A stretch of DNA of 5,900 nt. It comes from UBA8401 sp041665525 (lineage in GTDB: Bacteria; Bacteroidota; Ignavibacteria; UBA10030; UBA8401). This document shows positions 1 through 5,536 of this stretch, piece after piece. The number at the start of each line of letters is the position of its first letter. The stretch's first letter is position 1. The notes below the pieces were generated by a model, which ran no database searches, was not told the origin of the DNA, and was given only the letters and a program-made list of their open reading frames with translations. The stretch covers positions 1 to 5,900 of the forward strand of contig JBAYIS010000067.1 in the NCBI GenBank assembly GCA_041665525.1, in the 5' to 3' direction. A program made the position numbers and the translations under genes.

Positions 1-100
1 GGATCTGCTCAGCACGATTGGATTCCGCAGACATTCTAAGGTACTTAAATTGCAGTGAGAAATCCAAGCGATCGCGTACCGGGTAATAATTCGACATCAT
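1..100 (-). CDS. possible outer-membrane beta-barrel fragment, runs off left edge
   Basis: A minus-strand frame is open from base 175 to the window edge. Its first ATG codons are at 98-100 and 95-97, and an in-frame TAA lies upstream at 176-178. The translation contains NYYPVRDRLDFSLQFKYLRM, in which hydrophobic and polar residues alternate after a turn-like YPVRDR. That is the pattern of a transmembrane beta-hairpin in outer-membrane barrels. I see no Shine-Dalgarno site and no signal peptide, and the pattern appears only a few codons after the first ATG. An intact barrel gene would be expected to start with a signal sequence. It could therefore be a 5'-truncated or frameshifted remnant, or chance. 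I do not recognise a family. Confidence 0.27.
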   Translation of the reverse strand, partial: MMSNYYPVRDRLDFSLQFKYLRMSAESNRAEQI

Positions 101-318
101 GCTCAGAACGGAAATTTTATTGTCTTTGAACAAGAGTGTGTTGTCCGTTTTATTTTTTAGGAATATTTTCGAGCATTATTTGACGAAATATGATTTTAAA
201 AACATTCGCCACATCGATCCAAAACAGATATAGAATTTACGGAGATACTGAATGATGATTGAATAGAATGAGACTTGTAATGTGAAATACTTCAGATTGA
301 ATTTCTCCTGCCGTTCGG
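101..318. other. AT-rich stretch without a convincing gene
   Basis: This stretch is visibly richer in A and T than the rest of the window and contains many A and T runs. On the minus strand one frame stays open for a long way, broken by the TAA at 176-178, but it lacks a Shine-Dalgarno site and a protein-like composition. The plus-strand frame from 282 to 608 lies antisense to the 82-residue gene and its terminator and is a shadow. The stretch may hold the promoter for whatever lies to the left, but no promoter can be assigned. Confidence 0.5.
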
Positions 319-356
319 AAAATAAAAATGCGGAACACCGGCAGATGTTCCGCATT
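319..356 (-). terminator. intrinsic terminator after the 82-residue gene
   Basis: Bases 327-336 and 347-356 form a perfect 10-bp stem (AATGCGGAAC with GTTCCGCATT) around a 10-base loop. Read on the minus strand, the stem runs straight into a U-rich tract of five U, one A and four U, opposite 319-328. It lies 24 bases past the TAG stop of the 82-residue gene, in the right orientation to end that transcript. Confidence 0.85.
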
Positions 357-380
357 AATAATTCACCTGACGGCGAAATG

Positions 381-629
381 CTACCAGGTCTTTACTTCTC
401 CCGGTTCGAATCGGGAAATTTCAGCTGCTCTGCTTTTTCCTCGGATAATGGAGGGGACGGAGAGGAGCGCCTCCTGAGGGTTGTCTGCTTCGATCATAGC
501 GTACCCGGTATGGTCGCCGGACTTACATCCCCAGTAATAATGAGTCAGGTAACCAATGGCCAGAGTGAGTTTGACCACTTTACTGCAATCTTCTTCGGTG
601 TGCGGTGAAACGACGAGAAATTGTTTCAT
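381..629 (-). CDS. small conserved-looking protein of unknown function, 82 aa
   Basis: This 82-residue protein starts at ATG 627-629, with GGGAG at 635-639 five bases upstream, and ends at TAG 381-383. It has no signal peptide or membrane segment, so it is probably cytoplasmic. The predicted order is a beta strand (residues 2-8, KQFLVVS), a helix (about 12-26), a glycine-rich turn and strand (33-46, including WGCKSGDHTGYAMIE), then a helix from about 51 and a closing strand near 69-73. This resembles the small ferredoxin-like alpha/beta folds of dimeric YCII/GYD-type proteins. The stretch SGDHTGYAMIEADNPQEAL (37-55) is the most distinctive part. I recall similar short proteins annotated only as hypothetical, and I cannot name a function. 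Cys15 and Cys35 are the only cysteines. It lies 84 bases after the YdjM-type gene and is closed by its own terminator. Confidence 0.8.
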   Translation of the reverse strand: MKQFLVVSPHTEEDCSKVVKLTLAIGYLTHYYWGCKSGDHTGYAMIEADNPQEALLSVPSIIRGKSRAAEISRFEPGEVKTW

Positions 630-713
630 GATAACTCCCGATGATGATGATTTGCAGAAAAACTACAATTCTTCGATTAAAAAATCATCACAAAAAGATC
701 ACGGCATGCCGGG
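630..713. other. short intergenic gap between the hydrolase and the 82-aa gene
   Basis: This 84-base gap holds the Shine-Dalgarno site of the 82-residue gene (635-639) and an ATG-repeat tract around 640-650. A 10-base palindrome (CGGCATGCCG, about 702-711) sits just past the hydrolase stop. Its stem is only about three base pairs with a four-base loop, too weak to call a terminator, although U runs follow on the minus strand. No confident promoter is visible, so the two genes may be co-transcribed. Confidence 0.45.
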
Positions 714-1382
714 TCATATCAATGTGGCTGATTCTCTGGAAATCCTGTGTTTGTCAATCCACCATCCCCACAACACAAACAGCCACATAGCATTGCCGGC
801 AACAGCAATCATTTCAACGTTTGGCGGCGGGGGGCCGAAGAGATTCCCGAGATGCATCGCGGTAAGAAAGATGAGCAAGGAAGCAAGCGCATATGTTCCT
901 GTTTTGTCTGCCGCTTTTGTCGCGGCCATATAGAGATATGCACCGATGCCGAACATTCCGAATTCCACAGCCATCGTTCCTGCGAAACTGTTCCAGAGTC
1001 CCAGACCGAATTTTGTCGATGCACTGGTCGTCAACGGAAGATCCGGCCGATGCGACAGCAGGTCGAGCAGCCAGTGACTAAAGACCACCAGACCAAGCAC
1101 CACTGCTTCGCGCGGCAGCCGTTTAATGAAATAATATATTCCGCCGAAAAGCAGGGACCAGCTTACAGCACCAAGAAGGCTGTGTGTGATGGGATAATCA
1201 TAAAAGTCGAGCGGTGTGACGACAGTATTGCCGATGTCGATCCGGACATGCTCCAATCCAAGCAATAACATCACCGGCCAGATTAGATCCACCAGTTGTG
1301 CGCCGGCGATCAGCACCGCCAGAGATGTTTTCGGCGCTGCTTTTTTTGCCGCGAGCGCTACTGCAAAGTGTCCAATAAACAT
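714..1382 (-). CDS. YdjM-type membrane-bound metal-dependent hydrolase (putative), 222 aa
   Basis: This 222-residue integral membrane protein has the layout of the YdjM/DUF457 family of putative inner-membrane metal-dependent hydrolases. It starts with MFIGHFAVALAAKK (His5), then has Asp32 in QLVDLIWP, His67 in PITHSLLG, and FSHWLLDLLSHRPDLP carrying His103, Asp107, His111 and Asp114. These histidines and aspartates are the likely metal ligands. Membrane segments can be placed at about 21-42, 66-86, 92-110, 136-153, 163-180 and 191-209. A polyproline turn, GPPPP, is at 183-187, and the tail is basic. The start is supported by AAGGAG at 1388-1393, five bases before ATG 1380-1382. Members of this family are often annotated as hydrolases from sequence alone, and the substrate is unknown. 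A strong terminator lies directly upstream, so how the gene is transcribed is unclear. Confidence 0.85.
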   Translation of the reverse strand: MFIGHFAVALAAKKAAPKTSLAVLIAGAQLVDLIWPVMLLLGLEHVRIDIGNTVVTPLDFYDYPITHSLLGAVSWSLLFGGIYYFIKRLPREAVVLGLVVFSHWLLDLLSHRPDLPLTTSASTKFGLGLWNSFAGTMAVEFGMFGIGAYLYMAATKAADKTGTYALASLLIFLTAMHLGNLFGPPPPNVEMIAVAGNAMWLFVLWGWWIDKHRISRESATLI

Positions 1383-1406
1383 TTCTTCTCCTTATGTTTC
1401 GCCGAT

Positions 1407-1440
1407 AAAAAAAATCCCCAAGATATTCTCTTGAGGATCT
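1407..1440 (-). terminator. strong intrinsic terminator after the duplicated membrane gene
   Basis: Bases 1414-1423 pair with 1429-1438 to give a 10-bp stem with one G-U pair and a five-base loop. On the minus strand it is followed by eight U (opposite 1407-1414). It begins about 25 bases after the TGA stop at 1463-1465. Its U tract ends only 24 bases before the ATG of the next minus-strand gene, leaving no room for a separate downstream promoter. Confidence 0.88.
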
Positions 1441-1462
1441 GATGTTTGTGTAATTCAGGAGC

Positions 1463-2257
1463 TCAATCCATTTCTTGTCCCTGATCATTTTCCATGAACG
1501 CCTGCAATTTTTCCCCCAGCCATCCGCCAAGCAGAGAGAGAACGAAACCGACTGCAAGACCTTCCAGTACGTAGAACGATTCATCTGCCATGAGCAGCGA
1601 GAATGAATAGAGGAACACAGCGTTCAGCACTACGCTCAACACGCCGGCCAGTCCCGCTTCCATAATCGTCACACCGGGTGAAAAATACCCCACGAGCAAT
1701 CCGGCAAATAAGAAACTTGCACCAAGCGCCATAATGATTCCGCCAACGCCGAACTTTAGCAGTGCAAATCCGCCGATCACGAAAAAGGCATTCAGAATAA
1801 ATGCGATAACGGTTCCGGCAACGATCCATCCCCACTGCAGCCCTCCTTTTTTATCATCTTCCAGTTCCTTCACCAGTTCTTCAGGAGTGATCTGGATCTG
1901 CTCTCCTACCCAACCGCCGATCAATCCTAAAATCAGGCCGATGATCGGAGCTCCAATCATTTCCGTTGTTGTAAATGAATACCCGAATGATGACGACAGA
2001 AGAAATCCTGTTACGAAAAGCGTTACGATTCCGCCGATTGCCGGTTCTTTTAAGGTGTACCCTTCGGATTTATAACCGATGATAATACCCATTACAACAA
2101 ATCCGAGCAGCGACATGTAGGTGGGGATCAGCGGCATATGAAACGTTTTTGCAATCATAAGAAACAAAGAAAGGCAGAGCGCTGTTCCGGCGATGATACC
2201 AGTAATGATCCATTTCCACTCCAATCCTCCTTTGGATGCGGTGGCTTCTGTCGTCAT
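1463..2257 (-). CDS. internally duplicated eight-segment membrane protein, unknown function, 264 aa
   Basis: This polytopic membrane protein is built from two parallel copies of one unit. Each copy begins with KGGL-x-W-x-W (residues 9-16 and 137-144) and ends with GGW-V/L-GE (114-119 and 244-249). A glycine-tyrosine loop follows the second segment in each copy (GYKSEGYT at 61, GYFSPGVT at 190). Each unit has about four hydrophobic segments: 16-36, 47-62, 72-93 and 101-117 in the first, and 144-166, 171-191, 199-220 and 228-246 in the second. An even number per unit gives both copies the same orientation. A charged linker (about 123-136) and an acidic tail follow the units and are probably cytoplasmic. 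I chose ATG 2255-2257 because GAGGAG (2265-2270) lies seven bases upstream; the frame stays open to 2335, but that would place the Shine-Dalgarno sequence inside the gene. I do not recognise the family or function. The gene follows the beta-lactamase-family gene by 97 bases and ends before a strong terminator. Confidence 0.85.
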   Translation of the reverse strand: MTTEATASKGGLEWKWIITGIIAGTALCLSLFLMIAKTFHMPLIPTYMSLLGFVVMGIIIGYKSEGYTLKEPAIGGIVTLFVTGFLLSSSFGYSFTTTEMIGAPIIGLILGLIGGWVGEQIQITPEELVKELEDDKKGGLQWGWIVAGTVIAFILNAFFVIGGFALLKFGVGGIIMALGASFLFAGLLVGYFSPGVTIMEAGLAGVLSVVLNAVFLYSFSLLMADESFYVLEGLAVGFVLSLLGGWLGEKLQAFMENDQGQEMD

Positions 2258-2264
2258 TGAAAAA

Positions 2265-2270
2265 CTCCTC
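2265..2270 (-). promoter_or_regulatory. Shine-Dalgarno site fixing the start of the duplicated membrane gene
   Basis: GAGGAG on the minus strand lies seven bases before ATG 2255-2257. It favours this start over the in-frame ATG at 2270-2272, which overlaps the GAGGAG itself, and over the longer frame reaching 2335. The shorter start also begins just before the first copy of the internal repeat, as expected for a natural N-terminus. Confidence 0.75.
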
Positions 2271-2357
2271 ATTAGTGAATATAATTGGTGGGCAATAAAC
2301 TGCGTGAATTTCCGCAATTCCTCTTTCAAAGTCAAGAAACGAATATTTGCAGGGCGG

Positions 2358-3479
2358 TTACATGTCCGCAGAATCGACGATATGCATCAAATCTTCAATC
2401 TCGCCGAAACTCCAGTTTACTTTGTTGCAGAGGATGATGATCGTCGTATGGTCGTCCAGCCGGCGGACAAAAAGCGAATTGTATCCGCGCCACCAGCCGC
2501 CGTGATAGACGATCTTGCTTCCGTCGGATAAGGTGTCAATTCGGAAACCGTAACCATAATTGTTATCCCGCTTGTAGTCATAGCTTGCCGGGGTGAATGC
2601 TTCATCCAGTGTGGATTGCGTGACAATCTTTTCCGAATACAGCGCCTGATCCCACAGAAACATATCTTCGACCGTAGAGAAGATTCCTTTATCGCCGGTC
2701 ACGCCGTCCAGAAAATCAATGTATGCTTTACGCCGATTCTTATTGTATCCCTTCGTTTCGTATTCGGTTGTCTTCCTGTTCCGCGGATTGTAGACAAACG
2801 TACTGTGCATCCCCAGCGGCTGGAAGATGTTCTGTTCCATATACTCATCAAACGGCAGACCGGAAATGCGTTCAACGATCAGCGCAAGCATCGCATAGCC
2901 GGTGTTGCTGTATTTGTACCGTCTATCTGGCGTAAATTCGGGATGGGGTTTGTATTTAATCATTAGATTCAGCACGTGCTCGTTGGTAAGGTATTCCTTC
3001 CGTTTTTTCCAATATTTACCGGAAAAATACATGTAATTCGGCAGACCGGAGCGGTGCGACAGCAGCTGTTTGATAGTGATATTCTTATATGGAAAGTCGG
3101 GAATGAATTTCTGAATGGTATCCGTATATTCTAATTTTCCCTGTTCATGCAACATCATCACCGCAACGGCAGTGAACTGTTTCGAGACCGAGGCAATTTG
3201 AAAGACCGACCTAATATTGAGCGGTTCTTTCGTCTTCAAATCGGAATATCCGAAGGAATTCTTATAGATAGCATTGCCATGAATGCCAACCAGGACATTG
3301 CCATTGAATCCTTTTCGCCGCGCGACTTCACTGAATAACGAATCAAACCGCGTGGCAATAACAACGGAGCGGGGTTCAACGTTTCTGGTGTTTTCGGGAA
3401 GGGACGATTTTTCCGTTTTTTCGGAGAAAAAAGGGAATGCGGATAACTGTAATAACGCTAAGAGTAGAAACTGTGCCAA
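2358..3479 (-). CDS. exported serine beta-lactamase/esterase-family (class C PBP-like) hydrolase, 373 aa, start uncertain
   Basis: This belongs to the serine beta-lactamase superfamily (class C/EstB-like). The nucleophile motif SVSK is at 97-100 (Ser97, Lys100), the tyrosine motif YSN at 190-192 (Tyr190), and the third motif is HGG at 326-328 instead of KTG. HGG is common in the esterase, D-amino-peptidase and uncharacterised branches, so a role on cell-wall peptides or esters is likelier than antibiotic resistance. The start of the longest frame is TTG 3477-3479, with GAGG four bases upstream. It gives a hydrophobic leader (AQFLLLALLQLSAFPFF) without the usual positive charge. Upstream in the same frame, ATG 3492-3494 is followed by GAC and then TGA (3486-3488). 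If that TGA were a sense codon, the leader would begin M-D-x-GRLAQF, a normal signal peptide with Arg. The gene is therefore either read from TTG or damaged at codon 3. The catalytic body is complete and of normal length. The stop is TAA 2358-2360. Confidence 0.85.
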   Translation of the reverse strand: MAQFLLLALLQLSAFPFFSEKTEKSSLPENTRNVEPRSVVIATRFDSLFSEVARRKGFNGNVLVGIHGNAIYKNSFGYSDLKTKEPLNIRSVFQIASVSKQFTAVAVMMLHEQGKLEYTDTIQKFIPDFPYKNITIKQLLSHRSGLPNYMYFSGKYWKKRKEYLTNEHVLNLMIKYKPHPEFTPDRRYKYSNTGYAMLALIVERISGLPFDEYMEQNIFQPLGMHSTFVYNPRNRKTTEYETKGYNKNRRKAYIDFLDGVTGDKGIFSTVEDMFLWDQALYSEKIVTQSTLDEAFTPASYDYKRDNNYGYGFRIDTLSDGSKIVYHGGWWRGYNSLFVRRLDDHTTIIILCNKVNWSFGEIEDLMHIVDSADM

Positions 3480-3539
3480 TCTGCCTCAGTCCATTGTGAA
3501 AAAATACTTCAGAGTGTCTTTACGCTAAAAACACTGCTA

Positions 3540-3570
3540 CAAAAATACGCATCTGGGCGCTATAAAACAA
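3540..3570 (-). promoter_or_regulatory. Bacteroidota-type promoter for the beta-lactamase-family gene
   Basis: On the minus strand TTG (3568-3570) is followed after 20 bases by TATTTTTG (3540-3547), an exact match to TAnnTTTG, the -7 element known for Bacteroidota. Read as a sigma-70 type site it is also tolerable: TTGTTT, 17 bases, TATTTT. Transcription would start near 3533, leaving roughly 40-55 bases of leader before the ATG or TTG start codons. The membrane protein gene downstream may use the same promoter. Confidence 0.55.
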
Positions 3571-3584
3571 CCCTGCTGAGGAGT

Positions 3585-3617
3585 AGGTATAGGACACCTT
3601 TGAGGTGTCCTATACCT
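3585..3617. repeat. perfect 15-bp palindrome, copy 1
   Basis: AGGTATAGGACACCT (3585-3599) and AGGTGTCCTATACCT (3603-3617) are exact inverted repeats around a three-base loop, TTG. On the plus strand U-rich sequence follows (TTTTACTTTTAC), but no plus-strand gene precedes it. On the minus strand, the direction of ilvD, no U tract follows. It is therefore either an unusual end-of-transcript hairpin for ilvD or a copy of an intergenic palindromic repeat. A related hairpin lies 57 bases to the right. Confidence 0.85.
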
Positions 3618-3641
3618 TTTACTTTTACTGAATCAATCGAG

Positions 3642-3675
3642 AGTTGTAGGACACCTTAAAAGAGGTTCTACAACT
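3642..3675. repeat. related imperfect palindrome, copy 2
   Basis: AGTTGTAG (3642-3649) pairs exactly with CTACAACT (3668-3675). Inside, G-U and A-U pairs, a two-base bulge (3652-3653) and CCTT/GGAG pairing close a four-A loop. The left arm matches copy 1 at 14 of 16 positions, with TAGGACACCTT shared exactly (3590-3600 and 3647-3657). The right arm is two bases shorter, which explains the bulge. It begins 16 bases past the ilvD stop codon. No U tract follows on either strand. Confidence 0.8.
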
Positions 3676-3690
3676 ACAAAAACAGTTGCA

Positions 3691-5367
3691 TTAATCTGTA
3701 ACTGCACCCAAAGAACTTGTGGAAACCAGCTTGGCATATTTTGCCATCACGCCTCGATCGTATTTGATCTTTCTCGGTTGCCAGGAAGCTCTTCTCCGCT
3801 CTAATTCGCTCGCATCGACATTCAACTGCAACAGATTTTTCGTCGCATCGATTGTGATCGAATCCCCTTCGTTAACGAGAGCGATCGTTCCGCCGACTGC
3901 TGCTTCCGGAGCGACATGTCCGACAACAAGCCCGTATGTTCCACCGGAAAAGCGTCCATCAGTAATAAGTCCAACCTTGTCCCCGAGCCCCGCGCCGATG
4001 ATCGCCGATGTCGGTGCCAGCATTTCACGCATGCCGGGACCACCTTTCGGTCCTTCATACCGTATTACGAGAATATCCCCCGCATTGATTTTGTTTCCGG
4101 TGATCGCTTCCATTGCCAGTTCTTCAGAATCGAAGATGCGCGCCGGGCCGGTGATAACAGGATTTTTCACTCCTGTCACTTTTGCAACGGCACCTTCCGT
4201 GGCGAGATTTCCTTTCAGGATAATGAGATGCCCTTCTTTATAGAGAGGTTGATTGAATGGATGAATTACTTGCTGGTCCGCACGCGGTTCATTCGGAACA
4301 TCGTTCAGCACTTCCGCGATGGTTTGTCCGGTCACTGTCAAGCAGTCGCCGTGCAGCAATCCGTTCGCCAGCAGCATCTTCATCACCTGCGGTACACCTC
4401 CTGCTTTGTGGAAATCGACCACGAGATATTTTCCGCTTGGTTTCAGATCGCAGAGTACCGGTACTTTTTTCCTGATCGTTTCGAAATCGTCGATGGTCAA
4501 CGGAATCTTTGCCGCATGGGCAATGGCAAGGAAATGGAGCACCGCATTTGTCGATCCGCCGATGGCGTTGATGACGGTGATGGCGTTCTCGATGGACTTT
4601 CGAGTGATGATGTCGAGCGGGCGGATATTCTTCTTCACCGCGTTCATCAGCACTTTTCCCGATTGGTATGCGCTGTCCGATTTTTCTTTGTCTTCTGCCG
4701 CCATCGTGGAGGAGTACATCAAACTCATACCCATCGCTTCGAATGCGGAAGACATGGTATTCGCAGTGTACATGCCGCCGCACGATCCGGCGCCGGGACA
4801 GGAGAAGCATTCCACTTCTTTCAATTCCGCTTCGGAAATTTTTCCCGCGCTGAATTGTCCTACCGCTTCGAAGGCGCTGACAATGTTCAGATCCCGGCCA
4901 TCCTTCGGATGGCGTCCCGGTTTGATGGTGCCGCCGTACACATACACAGAAGGGATATTCATGCGCGCCATTGCGATCATTCCCCCCGGCATATTCTTGT
5001 CGCAGCCCCCGATGGCGATCACGGCATCCATGCACTGTGCGTTACACGCCGTCTCGATGGAATCCGCAATCACCTCGCGCGACACAAGCGAGAATTTCAT
5101 TCCTTCCGTTCCCATGGCAATACCGTCGCTGGCGGTAATCGTGCCGAACGATTGGGGCATGCCGCCGGATTCTTTAATTCCTTTTTCTGCAATTGCCGTC
5201 AGTTCGTTCAAACCCATATTGCACGGAGTGATGGTGGAAAAACCGTTTGCCACACCGACGATAGGTTTTGAAAAATCATTATCTCCAAAACCCACTGCCC
5301 GGAGCATGGCTCTGTTCGGTGTTCGGTTTGTACCTTGTGTGATTATTTTACTGCGGTCGTTCGTCAT
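3691..5367 (-). CDS. ilvD: dihydroxy-acid dehydratase IlvD, 558 aa
   Basis: Dihydroxy-acid dehydratase removes water from 2,3-dihydroxy-isovalerate and 2,3-dihydroxy-3-methylvalerate to give the keto acids for valine, leucine and isoleucine. It is a cytoplasmic Fe-S enzyme. The length, 558 residues, is normal and no breaks are seen. Cluster cysteines are visible at Cys49 (TITPCN), Cys122 (GGCDKNMPGG) and Cys196 (PGAGSCGGMYTANTM). Three such cysteines fit the [2Fe-2S] type. Asp81, Asp123 and Lys124 are the likely Mg2+ site, with Lys124 the residue that is carbamylated in the family. Ser474 in GRFSGGTYG is the likely catalytic base. Related 6-phosphogluconate and sugar-acid dehydratases share the fold, but the N-terminal MLRAVGF and the C-terminal pattern fit IlvD. 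The start ATG 5365-5367 has AAAAAGG about nine bases upstream, and the stop is TAA 3691-3693. No ilvB, ilvN, ilvC or leu gene is adjacent, and the upstream neighbour is divergent. Confidence 0.96.
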   Translation of the reverse strand: MTNDRSKIITQGTNRTPNRAMLRAVGFGDNDFSKPIVGVANGFSTITPCNMGLNELTAIAEKGIKESGGMPQSFGTITASDGIAMGTEGMKFSLVSREVIADSIETACNAQCMDAVIAIGGCDKNMPGGMIAMARMNIPSVYVYGGTIKPGRHPKDGRDLNIVSAFEAVGQFSAGKISEAELKEVECFSCPGAGSCGGMYTANTMSSAFEAMGMSLMYSSTMAAEDKEKSDSAYQSGKVLMNAVKKNIRPLDIITRKSIENAITVINAIGGSTNAVLHFLAIAHAAKIPLTIDDFETIRKKVPVLCDLKPSGKYLVVDFHKAGGVPQVMKMLLANGLLHGDCLTVTGQTIAEVLNDVPNEPRADQQVIHPFNQPLYKEGHLIILKGNLATEGAVAKVTGVKNPVITGPARIFDSEELAMEAITGNKINAGDILVIRYEGPKGGPGMREMLAPTSAIIGAGLGDKVGLITDGRFSGGTYGLVVGHVAPEAAVGGTIALVNEGDSITIDATKNLLQLNVDASELERRRASWQPRKIKYDRGVMAKYAKLVSTSSLGAVTD

Positions 5368-5413
5368 ATAAAAATGCCTTTTTCTTTCTGATTTGCATGA
5401 TTTCTCTCTATAG

Positions 5414-5441
5414 AATGTAGTTTTTTTTAGATCATTTCCAA
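5414..5441 (-). promoter_or_regulatory. ilvD: candidate ilvD promoter
   Basis: On the minus strand TTGGAA (5436-5441) is followed after 16 bases, including a run of eight A, by TACATT (5414-5419). Read the Bacteroidota way, it is TTG, 19 bases, then TAcaTTcT, a partial match to TAnnTTTG. The leader would be about 40 bases. I see no T-box, leucine-rich leader peptide or attenuator in the space before ilvD. Confidence 0.35.
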
Positions 5442-5536
5442 GTCCGCCCGCGACATGAAAAGAATTTAAGAATAAGTGTAGGAAATGTGGTTAAGTAGCA
5501 TTATCTTATTACATCAATTAACAGTACACCGTAATA
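5442..5536. other. divergent intergenic region between ilvD and csp
   Basis: This AT-rich stretch should contain the csp promoter. The best -10-like or -7-like sequence on the plus strand is TATCTTAT near 5502-5509, but no good partner element lies at the right distance upstream. I therefore assign no promoter. No open frame in it has a ribosome site. Confidence 0.4.

Noticed and set aside
282..608. 108-residue plus-strand open frame
   Set aside because: It covers the minus-strand terminator and most of the 82-residue gene. That gene has a Shine-Dalgarno site and a folded-protein pattern; this frame has neither.
702..711. Palindrome CGGCATGCCG as a terminator for the hydrolase gene
   Set aside because: It allows only about three base pairs around a four-base loop, too weak for intrinsic termination despite the U runs that follow.
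2258..2335. N-terminal extension of the duplicated membrane protein to 290 residues
   Set aside because: The extension begins without a Shine-Dalgarno site, includes the strong GAGGAG site as coding sequence, and adds residues unlike the start of either internal repeat.
2278..2357. Promoter for the duplicated membrane gene around TTGACT (minus strand, near 2329-2334)
   Set aside because: No acceptable -10 or TAnnTTTG element lies at the right distance, so a shared transcript with the upstream hydrolase gene is the simpler reading.
3585..3617. Plus-strand intrinsic terminator
   Set aside because: The hairpin is followed by U-rich sequence on the plus strand, but no plus-strand gene or promoter lies to its left, so calling it a terminator in that direction has no transcript to act on. 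I annotated it as a repeat.
3916..5271. Long 451-residue plus-strand open frame opposite ilvD
   Set aside because: It is a shadow of ilvD. Its translation is rich in His, Arg and Cys, as expected from antisense reading, while the minus strand gives a full-length enzyme with all active-site residues.
4319..5371. 350-residue plus-strand open frame opposite ilvD
   Set aside because: It is also antisense to the intact ilvD and reflects the codon pattern of that gene. No ribosome site or domain is seen.
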